Source: Brotonthovivens ammoniilytica
GTDB taxonomy: Bacteria; Bacillota; Clostridia; Lachnospirales; Lachnospiraceae
NCBI RefSeq assembly: GCF_025566885.1
Contig: NZ_JAOQJQ010000007.1
Coordinates: 62,001-126,000, forward strand
DNA: 64,000 bases
Reading direction: 5' to 3'
A program made the translations under genes and the position numbers. Each line of letters starts with the position of its first letter. The stretch's first letter is position 1. Positions 7,493 to 14,182 of this stretch are shown piece by piece. A model generated the notes under the pieces. That model was not told the origin of the DNA. It saw only the letters and a program-made list of their open reading frames with translations, and did not search any database.

Positions 7493-8530
7493 TTATGCAA
7501 GCCCCATAAGCAGATTCATCACATACATTTCCAGTCCTTCAAAATCTCTGTCTGCCACAAGCTTTTTCTGAAGATCATAATCAAATTCTGCCACTTTCTC
7601 TTCCAGCGCCCGGACAATTTTTAAGCTGTTTTCCAGATGCTTATAGCTATCCTCATCTTTGGTAGTCCGCATTGCCTTCACATCCAGTCCTACATATTCT
7701 CCATTGGAGCCATATCCATTCTCAATCAGAACTTTTACCTGATTGAATGCCTGTCTGAGATTTTCCACACCAAAAGTTTTATCCTGGTCGTATTTAATTC
7801 CATTCTGATCATTCAGATGTACGCCCCAGAGTTTCCCCATTGCCAGGGCGAACCCAATTTCATGCGAAGGATCAAGCCCTGCCAGGATGGCATGAGCTGA
7901 TTCTAATAATCCGCCTACTCTGGACGGATCTATGGTAGCCGCAGATACTCCCATCACATGTCCTATCGTTCCGCAGATACTTCTGTCTATTGGTTCATTG
8001 GGTTTCGGTTCAATTACAATTTTAATCTCAGAATCATACCTGAGCATCTCATTGATGGCATCAATGAGCATCTGTGTGGCCCATACGGGACTTTTGCTCT
8101 CTGCACAAAGGGTTCCCTCCCTGGCCAGCCACAGAACCACTTTGTCAGCCCCCAGCTCATTTGCGATATCAATGGAGCGTTTCGCTCTCCACATGGCGTA
8201 ATCTCTGTCTTCCTTACAGGTTGACATAAAACCGCCATCACTGGTATGAGGATCCATCCAGAGTCTTGGAGCTACAAACTCCGCAGCAAGATGATAACGA
8301 TCCAATAATTTTTTTACCTTTTTTGCCTCCTCTTTGATTTCCTCTTCTGATAATTCATTGATATCCGGCACTGCATCATCATCGTGAAACTGAATCGCGT
8401 CAAACCCCATCTGCGCAAATTTTTCAATTTTTTCTTCCAGAGAAATACTGCTTCTTGTAGCCGGACCATAAGAATCGGCCCCGTCATGGACATTCCACGG
8501 ACCTGCTGAAAATTTAAACTGTGACATCAT
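7493..8530 (-). CDS. Class-I xylose-isomerase-like protein
   Basis: 345 residues. It matches the actinobacterial class-I xylose isomerase pattern rather than the longer class II usual in Firmicutes: GPWNVHDGADSYGPATR near the start, FHDDD at 48-52, IEPKPNEP at 173-180 (Glu174, Lys176), Glu210/His213, and KYDQD at 246-250 (Asp248, Asp250). The position of the Asp in the class-I FHIDLNGQ motif reads GVHLNDQ, so that metal ligand is His238. It is shorter than typical XI (about 388). It is the first gene of the leftward operon, with SD GGAGG. It probably isomerises an aldose from the pathway; activity on xylose itself is uncertain. Confidence 0.75.
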   Translation of the reverse strand: MMSQFKFSAGPWNVHDGADSYGPATRSSISLEEKIEKFAQMGFDAIQFHDDDAVPDINELSEEEIKEEAKKVKKLLDRYHLAAEFVAPRLWMDPHTSDGGFMSTCKEDRDYAMWRAKRSIDIANELGADKVVLWLAREGTLCAESKSPVWATQMLIDAINEMLRYDSEIKIVIEPKPNEPIDRSICGTIGHVMGVSAATIDPSRVGGLLESAHAILAGLDPSHEIGFALAMGKLWGVHLNDQNGIKYDQDKTFGVENLRQAFNQVKVLIENGYGSNGEYVGLDVKAMRTTKDEDSYKHLENSLKIVRALEEKVAEFDYDLQKKLVADRDFEGLEMYVMNLLMGLA

Positions 8531-8596
8531 ATTTGTCCTCCTCTAATCTTGCTTACTTGTTGGCAATATCATATCAATTCTGCCTCCAAAACTCTT

Positions 8597-8629
8597 TGAC
8601 ACATTTAATCTTTGCGCTATGACAAATAT
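8597..8629. promoter_or_regulatory. Possible AraC-type direct-repeat operator upstream of catabolic operon
   Basis: TTTGACACATTT and TATGACAAATAT form an imperfect direct repeat. The TGACA cores start at 8597 and 8620, 23 bp apart, about two helical turns. It lies about 70-100 bp upstream of the first operon gene. AraC proteins commonly bind such spaced direct repeats. Inference only; no second site was found near the AraC gene. Confidence 0.3.
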
Positions 8630-8650
8630 GCTTTTGTTATAGAAAAGGCC

Positions 8651-8733
8651 CCTGATTTTTTCAAAATTAAAAGAACATTCCCGCAAAAAATCAGGACTTT
8701 CTATTTCCCGCTTTTTTGTGAAAATGTTCTTTT
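8651..8733 (-). promoter_or_regulatory. Two overlapping, mutually exclusive hairpins (terminator of rnhB unit or attenuator)
   Basis: On the leftward transcript, 8733-8723 (AAAAGAACATT) pairs with 8679-8669, extended inward by A6/T6 and GU pairs to about 22 bp. The T-rich 3' arm also overlaps a second stem: 8695-8685 (CCTGATTTTTT) pairs perfectly with 8661-8651. Both stems use the bases at 8685-8690, so only one can form at a time. The simplest role is termination after rnhB. The exclusive architecture before a catabolic operon could also mean attenuation. Confidence 0.5.
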
Positions 8734-8777
8734 TTCTGCTTAATTTATTTATTTTCCCAAAGTCTTACTGCTTACAG

Positions 8778-9542
8778 CTATATAAAATTTTTAATAAAAC
8801 TCTTTCGGTGGATGGGACTTGGCCCGTATTTTTTCAATGCCTCAATATGGGCTAAGGCGCCATACCCTTTATTGGATGCAAATCCATATTCTGGCATAAC
8901 TTTGTCATACTCTTTCATAAGCCGGTCTCTGGTTACTTTTGCTATGATGCTGGCGGCCCCTATGGAAATACTTTTTGCATCTCCTTTGATGATAGGCACC
9001 TGCTTTATGGGCACCTGTGGAATAGTTACCGCATCATTTAGCAGCAGATCCGGCTGTGGATTTAACTTACCGATAGCTTCCCGCATAGCTTCATAGGTTG
9101 CCTGCAGGATGTTAATCTCATCAATACGCTGGGGTCCTGCCATTCCGATTCCAACAGCCACTGCCTGCTCCATAATAATATCATATAATTCTTCCCGCTT
9201 TTTTTCACTGAGCTTTTTGGAATCATTAATATACAAAATACGGCAGTCTTTTGGAAGAATCACTGCACCTGCTACCACAGGACCTGCCAAAGGCCCCCGG
9301 CCGACTTCATCTATTCCGCATATATAAGCATACTGTGCATAAGTTTTTTCATACTGTCTTAAATTTTCAATGCGCTCTTTTTCTGCCTGAAATTTTAAAA
9401 GCTGCTTCTCTGCCTGAGATACCAGCTTTTGCACACCGCTTCTTTCATCCTTTTGATAAGTGTCCATAAAAGAAGGCAGCATTTCTATGGATGCTGCCTT
9501 TAATTCTTCTTTTATGACGCTGATTTTTTTATCTTCCGTCAA
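8778..9542 (-). CDS. rnhB: Ribonuclease HII
   Basis: 254 residues. It hydrolyses RNA in RNA/DNA hybrids and at single ribonucleotides in DNA. The catalytic motif YICGIDEVGRGPLAGPVVAG holds the Asp-Glu-Gly signature. DSKKLSEKKREELY and the second acidic cluster LLLNDA follow, with GDAKSISIGAASIIAKVTRD near the C-terminus. About 70 N-terminal residues precede the core, a charged coiled-coil-like extension common in Firmicutes. The start is TTG at 9542, 8 nt after GGAGG; an ATG in the same stretch is out of frame and hits a stop. It is the last gene of the rplS-distal group, 4 bp after lepB. Confidence 0.95.
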   Translation of the reverse strand: MTEDKKISVIKEELKAASIEMLPSFMDTYQKDERSGVQKLVSQAEKQLLKFQAEKERIENLRQYEKTYAQYAYICGIDEVGRGPLAGPVVAGAVILPKDCRILYINDSKKLSEKKREELYDIIMEQAVAVGIGMAGPQRIDEINILQATYEAMREAIGKLNPQPDLLLNDAVTIPQVPIKQVPIIKGDAKSISIGAASIIAKVTRDRLMKEYDKVMPEYGFASNKGYGALAHIEALKKYGPSPIHRKSFIKNFI

Positions 9543-9546
9543 TCTG

Positions 9547-10158
9547 TCATCCTCCCAGGGCGTCGCTTTGCTGAATCCTGGCTACCAGTCCAAAGTCTTT
9601 GAACGGAAAAATCCGAACCCACGCCCGCCCGATAATATCTTCTCTGTTAATAATACCCACATCTTCAAAACGGCTGTCCTCACTGTTGTTTCGGTTGTCT
9701 CCCAGAACAAAATATTCATCGCTGCTTAAAGTAATGGGCTCTGCCGCAAGTCCCGGATAATCAATAGGTTCATATCCATAATCTTCTTCTAGAACCTCTC
9801 CGTCAATATAGATGTTTCCGCCCTCGTCAATCTGAACCGTCTCGCCGGGCAGACCAATGACACGTTTGATAAAGTAAGTACGTTTTTCATATTTATACGG
9901 AAATACAATTACATCATACCGTTCCGGGTCGTGGAAACGATAGGAAATCTTATCCACAATCAGATTGTCTCTGTCATGAAGTGTAGGATACATGGAATTT
10001 CCGCTTACCTGTGTTCTCTGGGCCACAAATAAAATAAACAGTATTGTTACAAATACTACAATTCCAAGATAAATAATTGTATCCAGCGCTTCTCTTCCTT
10101 TACTTTTTTTTGGCTTCCCGCCCTGATCTGCGTCTGTTTCCAGCTCTTCTTTTCCCAT
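9547..10158 (-). CDS. lepB: Signal peptidase I (first copy)
   Basis: 203 residues. One N-terminal membrane anchor (about residues 27-45) follows a charged cytoplasmic stretch. The catalytic Ser is in SGNSMYPTL, the general-base Lys in RTYFIKRVIGLPG, and box E is VLGDNRNNSEDSR. It removes signal peptides from secreted preproteins at the outer face of the membrane. SD GAGGAAG lies 8 nt before the ATG. A second, diverged lepB lies two genes upstream (11074-11658), so this organism keeps two peptidases in one neighbourhood, separated only by rbgA. Confidence 0.95.
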   Translation of the reverse strand: MGKEELETDADQGGKPKKSKGREALDTIIYLGIVVFVTILFILFVAQRTQVSGNSMYPTLHDRDNLIVDKISYRFHDPERYDVIVFPYKYEKRTYFIKRVIGLPGETVQIDEGGNIYIDGEVLEEDYGYEPIDYPGLAAEPITLSSDEYFVLGDNRNNSEDSRFEDVGIINREDIIGRAWVRIFPFKDFGLVARIQQSDALGG

Positions 10159-10206
10159 TTATTAAACTTCCTCACATCTGATCTGTTTTTTCAATCTTAT
10201 TCCATT

Positions 10207-11058
10207 TTAGTCAGTTACCGGCGGAAATTCAAGTGTAATTTTCCCTATACGACCGCTTCTGAATTCATCTATTACAAGGGATGCCGCTTTGCTGTAATCC
10301 GGTTCATTCCCTTTCTGAATACAATTTCTGCGCACAGCTGTCTGTTCCAGCACTTTTACAGGCTCCTGATCTTCATCTACCTCATACCTGCTGCGTAACA
10401 TACCCGGATAATATTTCTGCAGAAGCTCAATTAAATTCAGGGATAACTCATCAATATTTAAAATTTCATCCTTTATGGAACCAATCAGTGCCAGCCTAAG
10501 TCCCACCATCTGATCATCAAATTTCGGCCATAAAATACCCGGTGTATCTAAAAGCTCTACATTTTTATTCAGACGAATCCACTGCTTTCCTTTTGTCACT
10601 CCGGGCTTGTTGCCTGTTTTTGCACATGCCTTTCCTGCAAATGTATTGATAAAGGTAGACTTCCCTACATTTGGAATCCCCACTACCATTGCCCGCACCG
10701 GCCGGTTCTTAATCCCCCGCTTTCTGTCACGCTCAATTTTTTCACTGCAGGCCTCCAGAATAACATTCTGAATGGTTTTCATCTCATTTCTGCGCCTTGC
10801 ATCTATTTTTACAACAAAGAATCCCTTTGATTTAAAATAAGCTGACCAGGCCTCATTCTGCTTCGGGTCCGCAAGGTCCGATTTATTAAGCAGAATCAGA
10901 CGGGCCTTATGTTTTCCAAGCTCGTCGATATCCGGATTTCTGCTGCTTAATGGAATTCTTGCATCCACCAGTTCTATAACCAGATCAATCAGTTTGATAT
11001 CTTCCTGCATCTGGCGTTTTGCTTTGGTCATATGACCTGGATACCATTGAAAATGCAT
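10207..11058 (-). CDS. rbgA: Ribosome biogenesis GTPase RbgA (YlqF)
   Basis: 283 residues of the circularly permuted GTPase family. G4 (LNKSD) comes first, then G1 (VVGIPNVGKST) and G3 (DTPGILWP). The N-terminus HFQWYPGHMTKAKRQM is the family signature, and a C-terminal helical domain binds the 50S subunit. It drives late 50S assembly in Firmicutes, where it is essential in Bacillus. It lies between the two lepB genes, an arrangement like the Bacillus rplS-lepB-rbgA-rnhB order, so the leftward genes here form a conserved protein-synthesis/secretion cluster. Confidence 0.95.
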   Translation of the reverse strand: MHFQWYPGHMTKAKRQMQEDIKLIDLVIELVDARIPLSSRNPDIDELGKHKARLILLNKSDLADPKQNEAWSAYFKSKGFFVVKIDARRRNEMKTIQNVILEACSEKIERDRKRGIKNRPVRAMVVGIPNVGKSTFINTFAGKACAKTGNKPGVTKGKQWIRLNKNVELLDTPGILWPKFDDQMVGLRLALIGSIKDEILNIDELSLNLIELLQKYYPGMLRSRYEVDEDQEPVKVLEQTAVRRNCIQKGNEPDYSKAASLVIDEFRSGRIGKITLEFPPVTD

Positions 11059-11073
11059 ATTACTACCTGCTTT

Positions 11074-11658
11074 CTATTTAATCCGCCCTATGGAGCTCCA
11101 TGGATAGGTGCAAAACCATGCCTTCCCTACAATATCATCCTTTTTTACATTTCCGATATTTGCATAACGGCTGTCCTCACTGTTATCCCTGTTGTCTCCA
11201 AGAACAAAGTACTCGTCTTCACCTACTGTAATTACCTCTTCCGCAAGTCCGGCTGTCTCAATAGCCTCTGTATCCGTCTGATCAAACAGTTCTCCATTCA
11301 CATATACAGCCCCGTCTTTAATCTGGACTTTATCCCCCGGTTCACCTACCACCCGCTTTACATAACACCGGGATTTTTTATTTCCGTTGGGATAAAATAC
11401 AATCACATCTCCCGACTTTGGCCCGGACAGATGATAAACCAGTCTGTTCACCAGCACACGGTTGTTATTCTTAAGGGTAGGAGACATAGAATCCCCTGCC
11501 ACAGTGGCCCGCATTCCAAAACAATACACACAGACAAACGCAATGGCCACTACAATCATAATTTCAATGATCCAAAACAGTACATTTTTTGTGGCGTTCC
11601 GGTCAATTCTTCTCCGGCGCCTGTTAAAATTCAGACCTCTTGTCCCTCCGAATCTCAT
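11074..11658 (-). CDS. lepB: Signal peptidase I (second copy)
   Basis: 194 residues from the ATG at 11658, just after GGTGGAGG. A longer frame to 11718 is rejected because its extra codons are the rplS terminator hairpin. An arginine-rich N-terminus (NRRRRRIDRN) precedes one membrane helix (about residues 30-48). The catalytic Ser is in AGDSMSPTL, the Lys in RCYVKRVVGEPG, and box E is VLGDNRDNSEDSR. It differs enough from the other lepB to rule out a recent copy. The two could split substrates or differ in expression. It ends 15 bp before rbgA. Confidence 0.95.
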   Translation of the reverse strand: MRFGGTRGLNFNRRRRRIDRNATKNVLFWIIEIMIVVAIAFVCVYCFGMRATVAGDSMSPTLKNNNRVLVNRLVYHLSGPKSGDVIVFYPNGNKKSRCYVKRVVGEPGDKVQIKDGAVYVNGELFDQTDTEAIETAGLAEEVITVGEDEYFVLGDNRDNSEDSRYANIGNVKKDDIVGKAWFCTYPWSSIGRIK

Positions 11659-11679
11659 ACACCCTCCACCGTGATAGAC

Positions 11680-11706
11680 AAAAAGGGACACATCTGTATG
11701 TGTCCC
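11680..11706 (-). terminator. Rho-independent terminator after rplS
   Basis: A perfect 9-bp stem, GGGACACAT/ATGTGTCCC (11706-11698 with 11693-11685), has a 4-nt loop and is followed leftward by five T. It lies between rplS and the second lepB, so lepB-rbgA-lepB-rnhB expression depends on read-through or another promoter. Confidence 0.85.
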
Positions 11707-11720
11707 CTCATAAGCCATTC

Positions 11721-12074
11721 CTATTTTACTAATTCTTTTACTTTTGCTTTCTTACCAACACGTCCTCTTAAGTAATTCAGTTTTGCACGTCTTACTTTAC
11801 CGTAACGTACTACTTCTACTTTTTCTACGTTTGGAGAATGCAGCGGCCATGTTTTTTCAACACCTACACCGTTGGAAAACTTACGAACTGTGAAAGTCTC
11901 ACGACTGCTTCCGCCCTGTTTTTTCAAAACAGTTCCTTCGAAAACCTGGATTCTTTCACGGTTTCCCTCTTTGATTTTAGCATGTACTCTTACTGTATCG
12001 CCAACACGGAATTCCGGTGCTTCAGCTTTGAGCTGCTCAGCTTCAATACTTTTAATAATTTCTGTTGCGTTCAT
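11721..12074 (-). CDS. rplS: 50S ribosomal protein L19
   Basis: 117 residues, the normal length. The sequence has the conserved PEFRVGDTVRVHAKIKEGNR, FEGTVLKKQGGSSRETFTVR and the C-terminal RRAKLNYLRGRVGKKAKV. L19 sits at the interface of the 30S and 50S subunits. The SD is AGGAGG. It has its own promoter at 12151-12179 and its own terminator, although it follows trmD as in most Firmicutes. The leader of about 70 nt could hold an L19 autoregulatory site, which I could not confirm. Confidence 0.97.
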   Translation of the reverse strand: MNATEIIKSIEAEQLKAEAPEFRVGDTVRVHAKIKEGNRERIQVFEGTVLKKQGGSSRETFTVRKFSNGVGVEKTWPLHSPNVEKVEVVRYGKVRRAKLNYLRGRVGKKAKVKELVK

Positions 12075-12150
12075 TTTGTGACCTCCTATTTTTTGATGTT
12101 CTTAATACATGATTTGTAACAGAGGACCATCTCTTTTCTCACAATAATTT

Positions 12151-12179
12151 ACTCTACCACAAACCTGTTATTTTTGCAA
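12151..12179 (-). promoter_or_regulatory. Promoter of rplS
   Basis: Reading leftward, TTGCAA (12179-12174), 17 bp, TAGAGT (12156-12151). It gives rplS a transcript separate from rimM-trmD, with a leader containing a small AGAG/CTCT hairpin. Confidence 0.6.
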
Positions 12180-12192
12180 GCTTGTTTTCCTT

Positions 12193-12924
12193 TTATTTCT
12201 TATGATTATTTAAAATCAACCTGACATCCTGCAGTGTCAGCTCCGCCTCCGAAAGCAGATCCGGGCGGGACTTCAATGTACGCAGTACAGACTGTTCCCG
12301 GCGCCAGGCTTCTACCTTTTTATGATCTCCCGATAACAGCACATCCGGAACCTGTTTTTCCTGCCACACAGCAGGTCTGCTGTACTGGGGATATTCAAGA
12401 AGACTTCCCTCAAAGGATTCTCCGGTTCCCGATTCTTCATTGCCAAGCACTCCCGGCACCATACGGGCTATGGCATCCGTCATTACCATGGCAGGCAGTT
12501 CTCCCCCGGTAAGCACATAGTCCCCAATGGAAACAAAATCTGTGACAATCTCTTCTAACACACGCTCATCCACGCCTTCGTAATGCCCGCACAAAAAGAT
12601 CAGATCCTGTTCCCGGGCAAACTCCTTTGCCATACTCTGAGAAAACGTCCGGCCCTGGGGGGTCAGATAGACACATCTGGGTCTGTAACCGGTCTGTTCT
12701 GTTACAGATTTCCAGGCATCATATACAGGCTGAGCCTGCATCACCATGCCGGCGCCCCCTCCATAAGGATAATCATCTACTTTTTTATGTCTGTCTATTG
12801 TATAATCCCGAATATTCACAGCATGGATAGAAATCATTCCCTGCTGAATAGCCCGGCCGATAATACTGGTATTTAACCCGGCCTGTATCATCTCCGGAAA
12901 TAATGTCAAAATGTGAAAATTCAT
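12193..12924 (-). CDS. trmD: tRNA (guanine37-N1)-methyltransferase
   Basis: 243 residues of the SPOUT/trefoil-knot family. The N-terminus NFHILTLFPEMI is the family start. The SAM-binding knot reads LCGHYEGVDERV and SIGDYVLTGGELPAMVM, followed by the RMVPGVLGNEES linker and SLLEYPQYSRP. It methylates G37 next to the anticodon and prevents +1 frameshifting. It starts 1 bp after the rimM stop codon with a weak SD (GAGAG), pointing to translational coupling with rimM. Confidence 0.97.
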   Translation of the reverse strand: MNFHILTLFPEMIQAGLNTSIIGRAIQQGMISIHAVNIRDYTIDRHKKVDDYPYGGGAGMVMQAQPVYDAWKSVTEQTGYRPRCVYLTPQGRTFSQSMAKEFAREQDLIFLCGHYEGVDERVLEEIVTDFVSIGDYVLTGGELPAMVMTDAIARMVPGVLGNEESGTGESFEGSLLEYPQYSRPAVWQEKQVPDVLLSGDHKKVEAWRREQSVLRTLKSRPDLLSEAELTLQDVRLILNNHKK

Positions 12925-12925
12925 A

Positions 12926-13435
12926 TTAATCTCTCAATCCGGGGAGAAGATGCACAAGCATTTGTCCCTGCTCCATATCCACCTTCAGAATGCAGTCTTT
13001 AATAGCCGGAATTAAAAGCTCTTCCCCAGTCTCATTCTGAATCACATACACGTCATTTGCCCCCGTCTGGATGACATCACTGAGTTTACCCAGAAATTCA
13101 TTTTCATCAGAAACAACCTGCAGTCCAATCATATCTGCAATAAAGTATTCATCTTTTTTCAGCTTCACCGCCTGATCTCTTGTTACCAGCAGGCTATTTC
13201 CACGAAACCGCTCTACCTCATTGATATTGCTAAATTCCCGGAATTTTAAAACTACCATCTGTTTTACAAATTTCACCTGTGTAATATGAAGCGTCATGCG
13301 CTCTTTCCCGGTGTCCAGTATCACTTCTTTTAACTTTTTAAATCTGCTGACATCATCTGTGGTAGGAAAAACCTTCACTTCCCCTGCAATTCCATGGGTG
13401 CTTGATATTACACCTACCTGGAAATATTCTTCCAT
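12926..13435 (-). CDS. rimM: 16S rRNA processing protein RimM
   Basis: 169 residues with the N-terminal RimM barrel (FQVGVISSTHGIAGEVKVFPTTDD) and a C-terminal PRC-barrel (LLIPAIKDCILKVDMEQGQM). It assists 30S maturation around S19 and the 16S head. SD is AGGAG. The gene is preceded in the operon by a 210-bp gap containing a family-I repeat, unusual because rpsP, khpA and rimM are normally packed tightly. Confidence 0.95.
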   Translation of the reverse strand: MEEYFQVGVISSTHGIAGEVKVFPTTDDVSRFKKLKEVILDTGKERMTLHITQVKFVKQMVVLKFREFSNINEVERFRGNSLLVTRDQAVKLKKDEYFIADMIGLQVVSDENEFLGKLSDVIQTGANDVYVIQNETGEELLIPAIKDCILKVDMEQGQMLVHLLPGLRD

Positions 13436-13457
13436 ACTCTGCTCCTATGTGAAAAAG

Positions 13458-13608
13458 AATTCTGCCACGGCAGGATTCTCCGCCTGCGGCGGGTTGCGTA
13501 AACAACATGATTCCACTCCGCCGCAGTGCGATCTACAGCGGAGCGTTTTTTTGCTCTATAGGAATCGGTACTTTTCAGCTTTATCACAACACAGTATTTC
13601 CTATAGAG
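13458..13608. repeat. Family I hairpin repeat, copy A
   Basis: A composite element of small inverted repeats: GCCACGGC-type and CCGCCTGCGGCGG stems, then CTCCGCCG...CAGCGGAG, then the end module bounded by CTCTATAGGAA (from about 13555) and TTCCTATAGAG (ending 13608). Four more full or partial copies lie at 24535, 26628, 49333 and 50998, all in the same orientation. It has no coding capacity. This copy lies between khpA and rimM inside a ribosomal operon. Confidence 0.85.
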
Positions 13609-13647
13609 TGAAAAGTGGGGACATAGCAAGCTATATCCCCATTCTAA

Positions 13648-13878
13648 TTACTGAACAATCTCAACAATTACTTTTTTGTCTTCTTTAGACGCTGCTGCTT
13701 TCACAACGGCACGAATCGCTTTAGCGATTCTTCCCTGCTTACCGATTACCTTACCCATATCGGACTGAGCAACATGAAGTTCCAGCACAATGGCTTTTTC
13801 CTTCTCAGTTTCAGTTACAGTTACTTCATCCGGGTAATCGACTAGTGATTTTGCAATTACTTCTACTAATCTTTTCAT
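13648..13878 (-). CDS. khpA: KH-domain RNA-binding protein KhpA
   Basis: 76 residues from the ATG at 13878, 8 nt after GAGG; a GTG at 13887 is possible but lies too close to the SD. A single type-II KH domain is seen with the RNA-binding GxxG loop (VIGKQGRIAKAIR). KhpA forms a dimer with KhpB/Jag and binds many mRNAs, affecting cell wall growth. It follows rpsP directly, the usual Firmicutes position (ylqC). Confidence 0.93.
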   Translation of the reverse strand: MKRLVEVIAKSLVDYPDEVTVTETEKEKAIVLELHVAQSDMGKVIGKQGRIAKAIRAVVKAAASKEDKKVIVEIVQ

Positions 13879-13897
13879 TACTGACACCTCACTAATC

Positions 13898-14143
13898 TTA
13901 TTTCTCGATACCAGCTATTTTGAAGATCTTCTCTACGGTCTGTGTCGGCTGAGCGCCGTTTGCTAACCATTTTTTAGCTGCTTCTTCATCAACACGGATT
14001 TCTGCTGTCTCTTTTGTTGGATCATAATATCCGATTTCTTCGATAAATCTTCCATCTCTTGGGGATCTGGAATCAGCTACAACGATTCTATAGAAAGGAG
14101 CTTTTTTCTGTCCCATTCTTCTTAATCTGATTTTTACTGCCAT
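13898..14143 (-). CDS. rpsP: 30S ribosomal protein S16
   Basis: 81 residues with the S16 signature AVKIRLRRMGQKKAPFYRIVVADSRSPRDGRFIEEIG at the N-terminus, given here only as the first and last parts: KIRLRRMGQKKAPFYR and DGRFIEEIGYYDP. S16 is needed for early 30S assembly. It lies between ffh (39 bp upstream) and khpA. SD is GGAGG. Confidence 0.97.
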   Translation of the reverse strand: MAVKIRLRRMGQKKAPFYRIVVADSRSPRDGRFIEEIGYYDPTKETAEIRVDEEAAKKWLANGAQPTQTVEKIFKIAGIEK

Positions 14144-14182
14144 TTCTTTTCACCTCCTCAAATCTTTCGTCATTTCTATCGG

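Noticed and set aside
11032..11775. Plus-strand open frame of 247 codons over lepB and the rplS end
   Set aside because: It is antisense to a clear signal peptidase gene, has no SD and no recognisable motif; opposite-strand shadow.
13414..13629. Frames inside family I repeats (also near 24457-24732) giving similar peptides
   Set aside because: The shared peptide comes from the repeated DNA itself; hairpin-rich and without translation signals.
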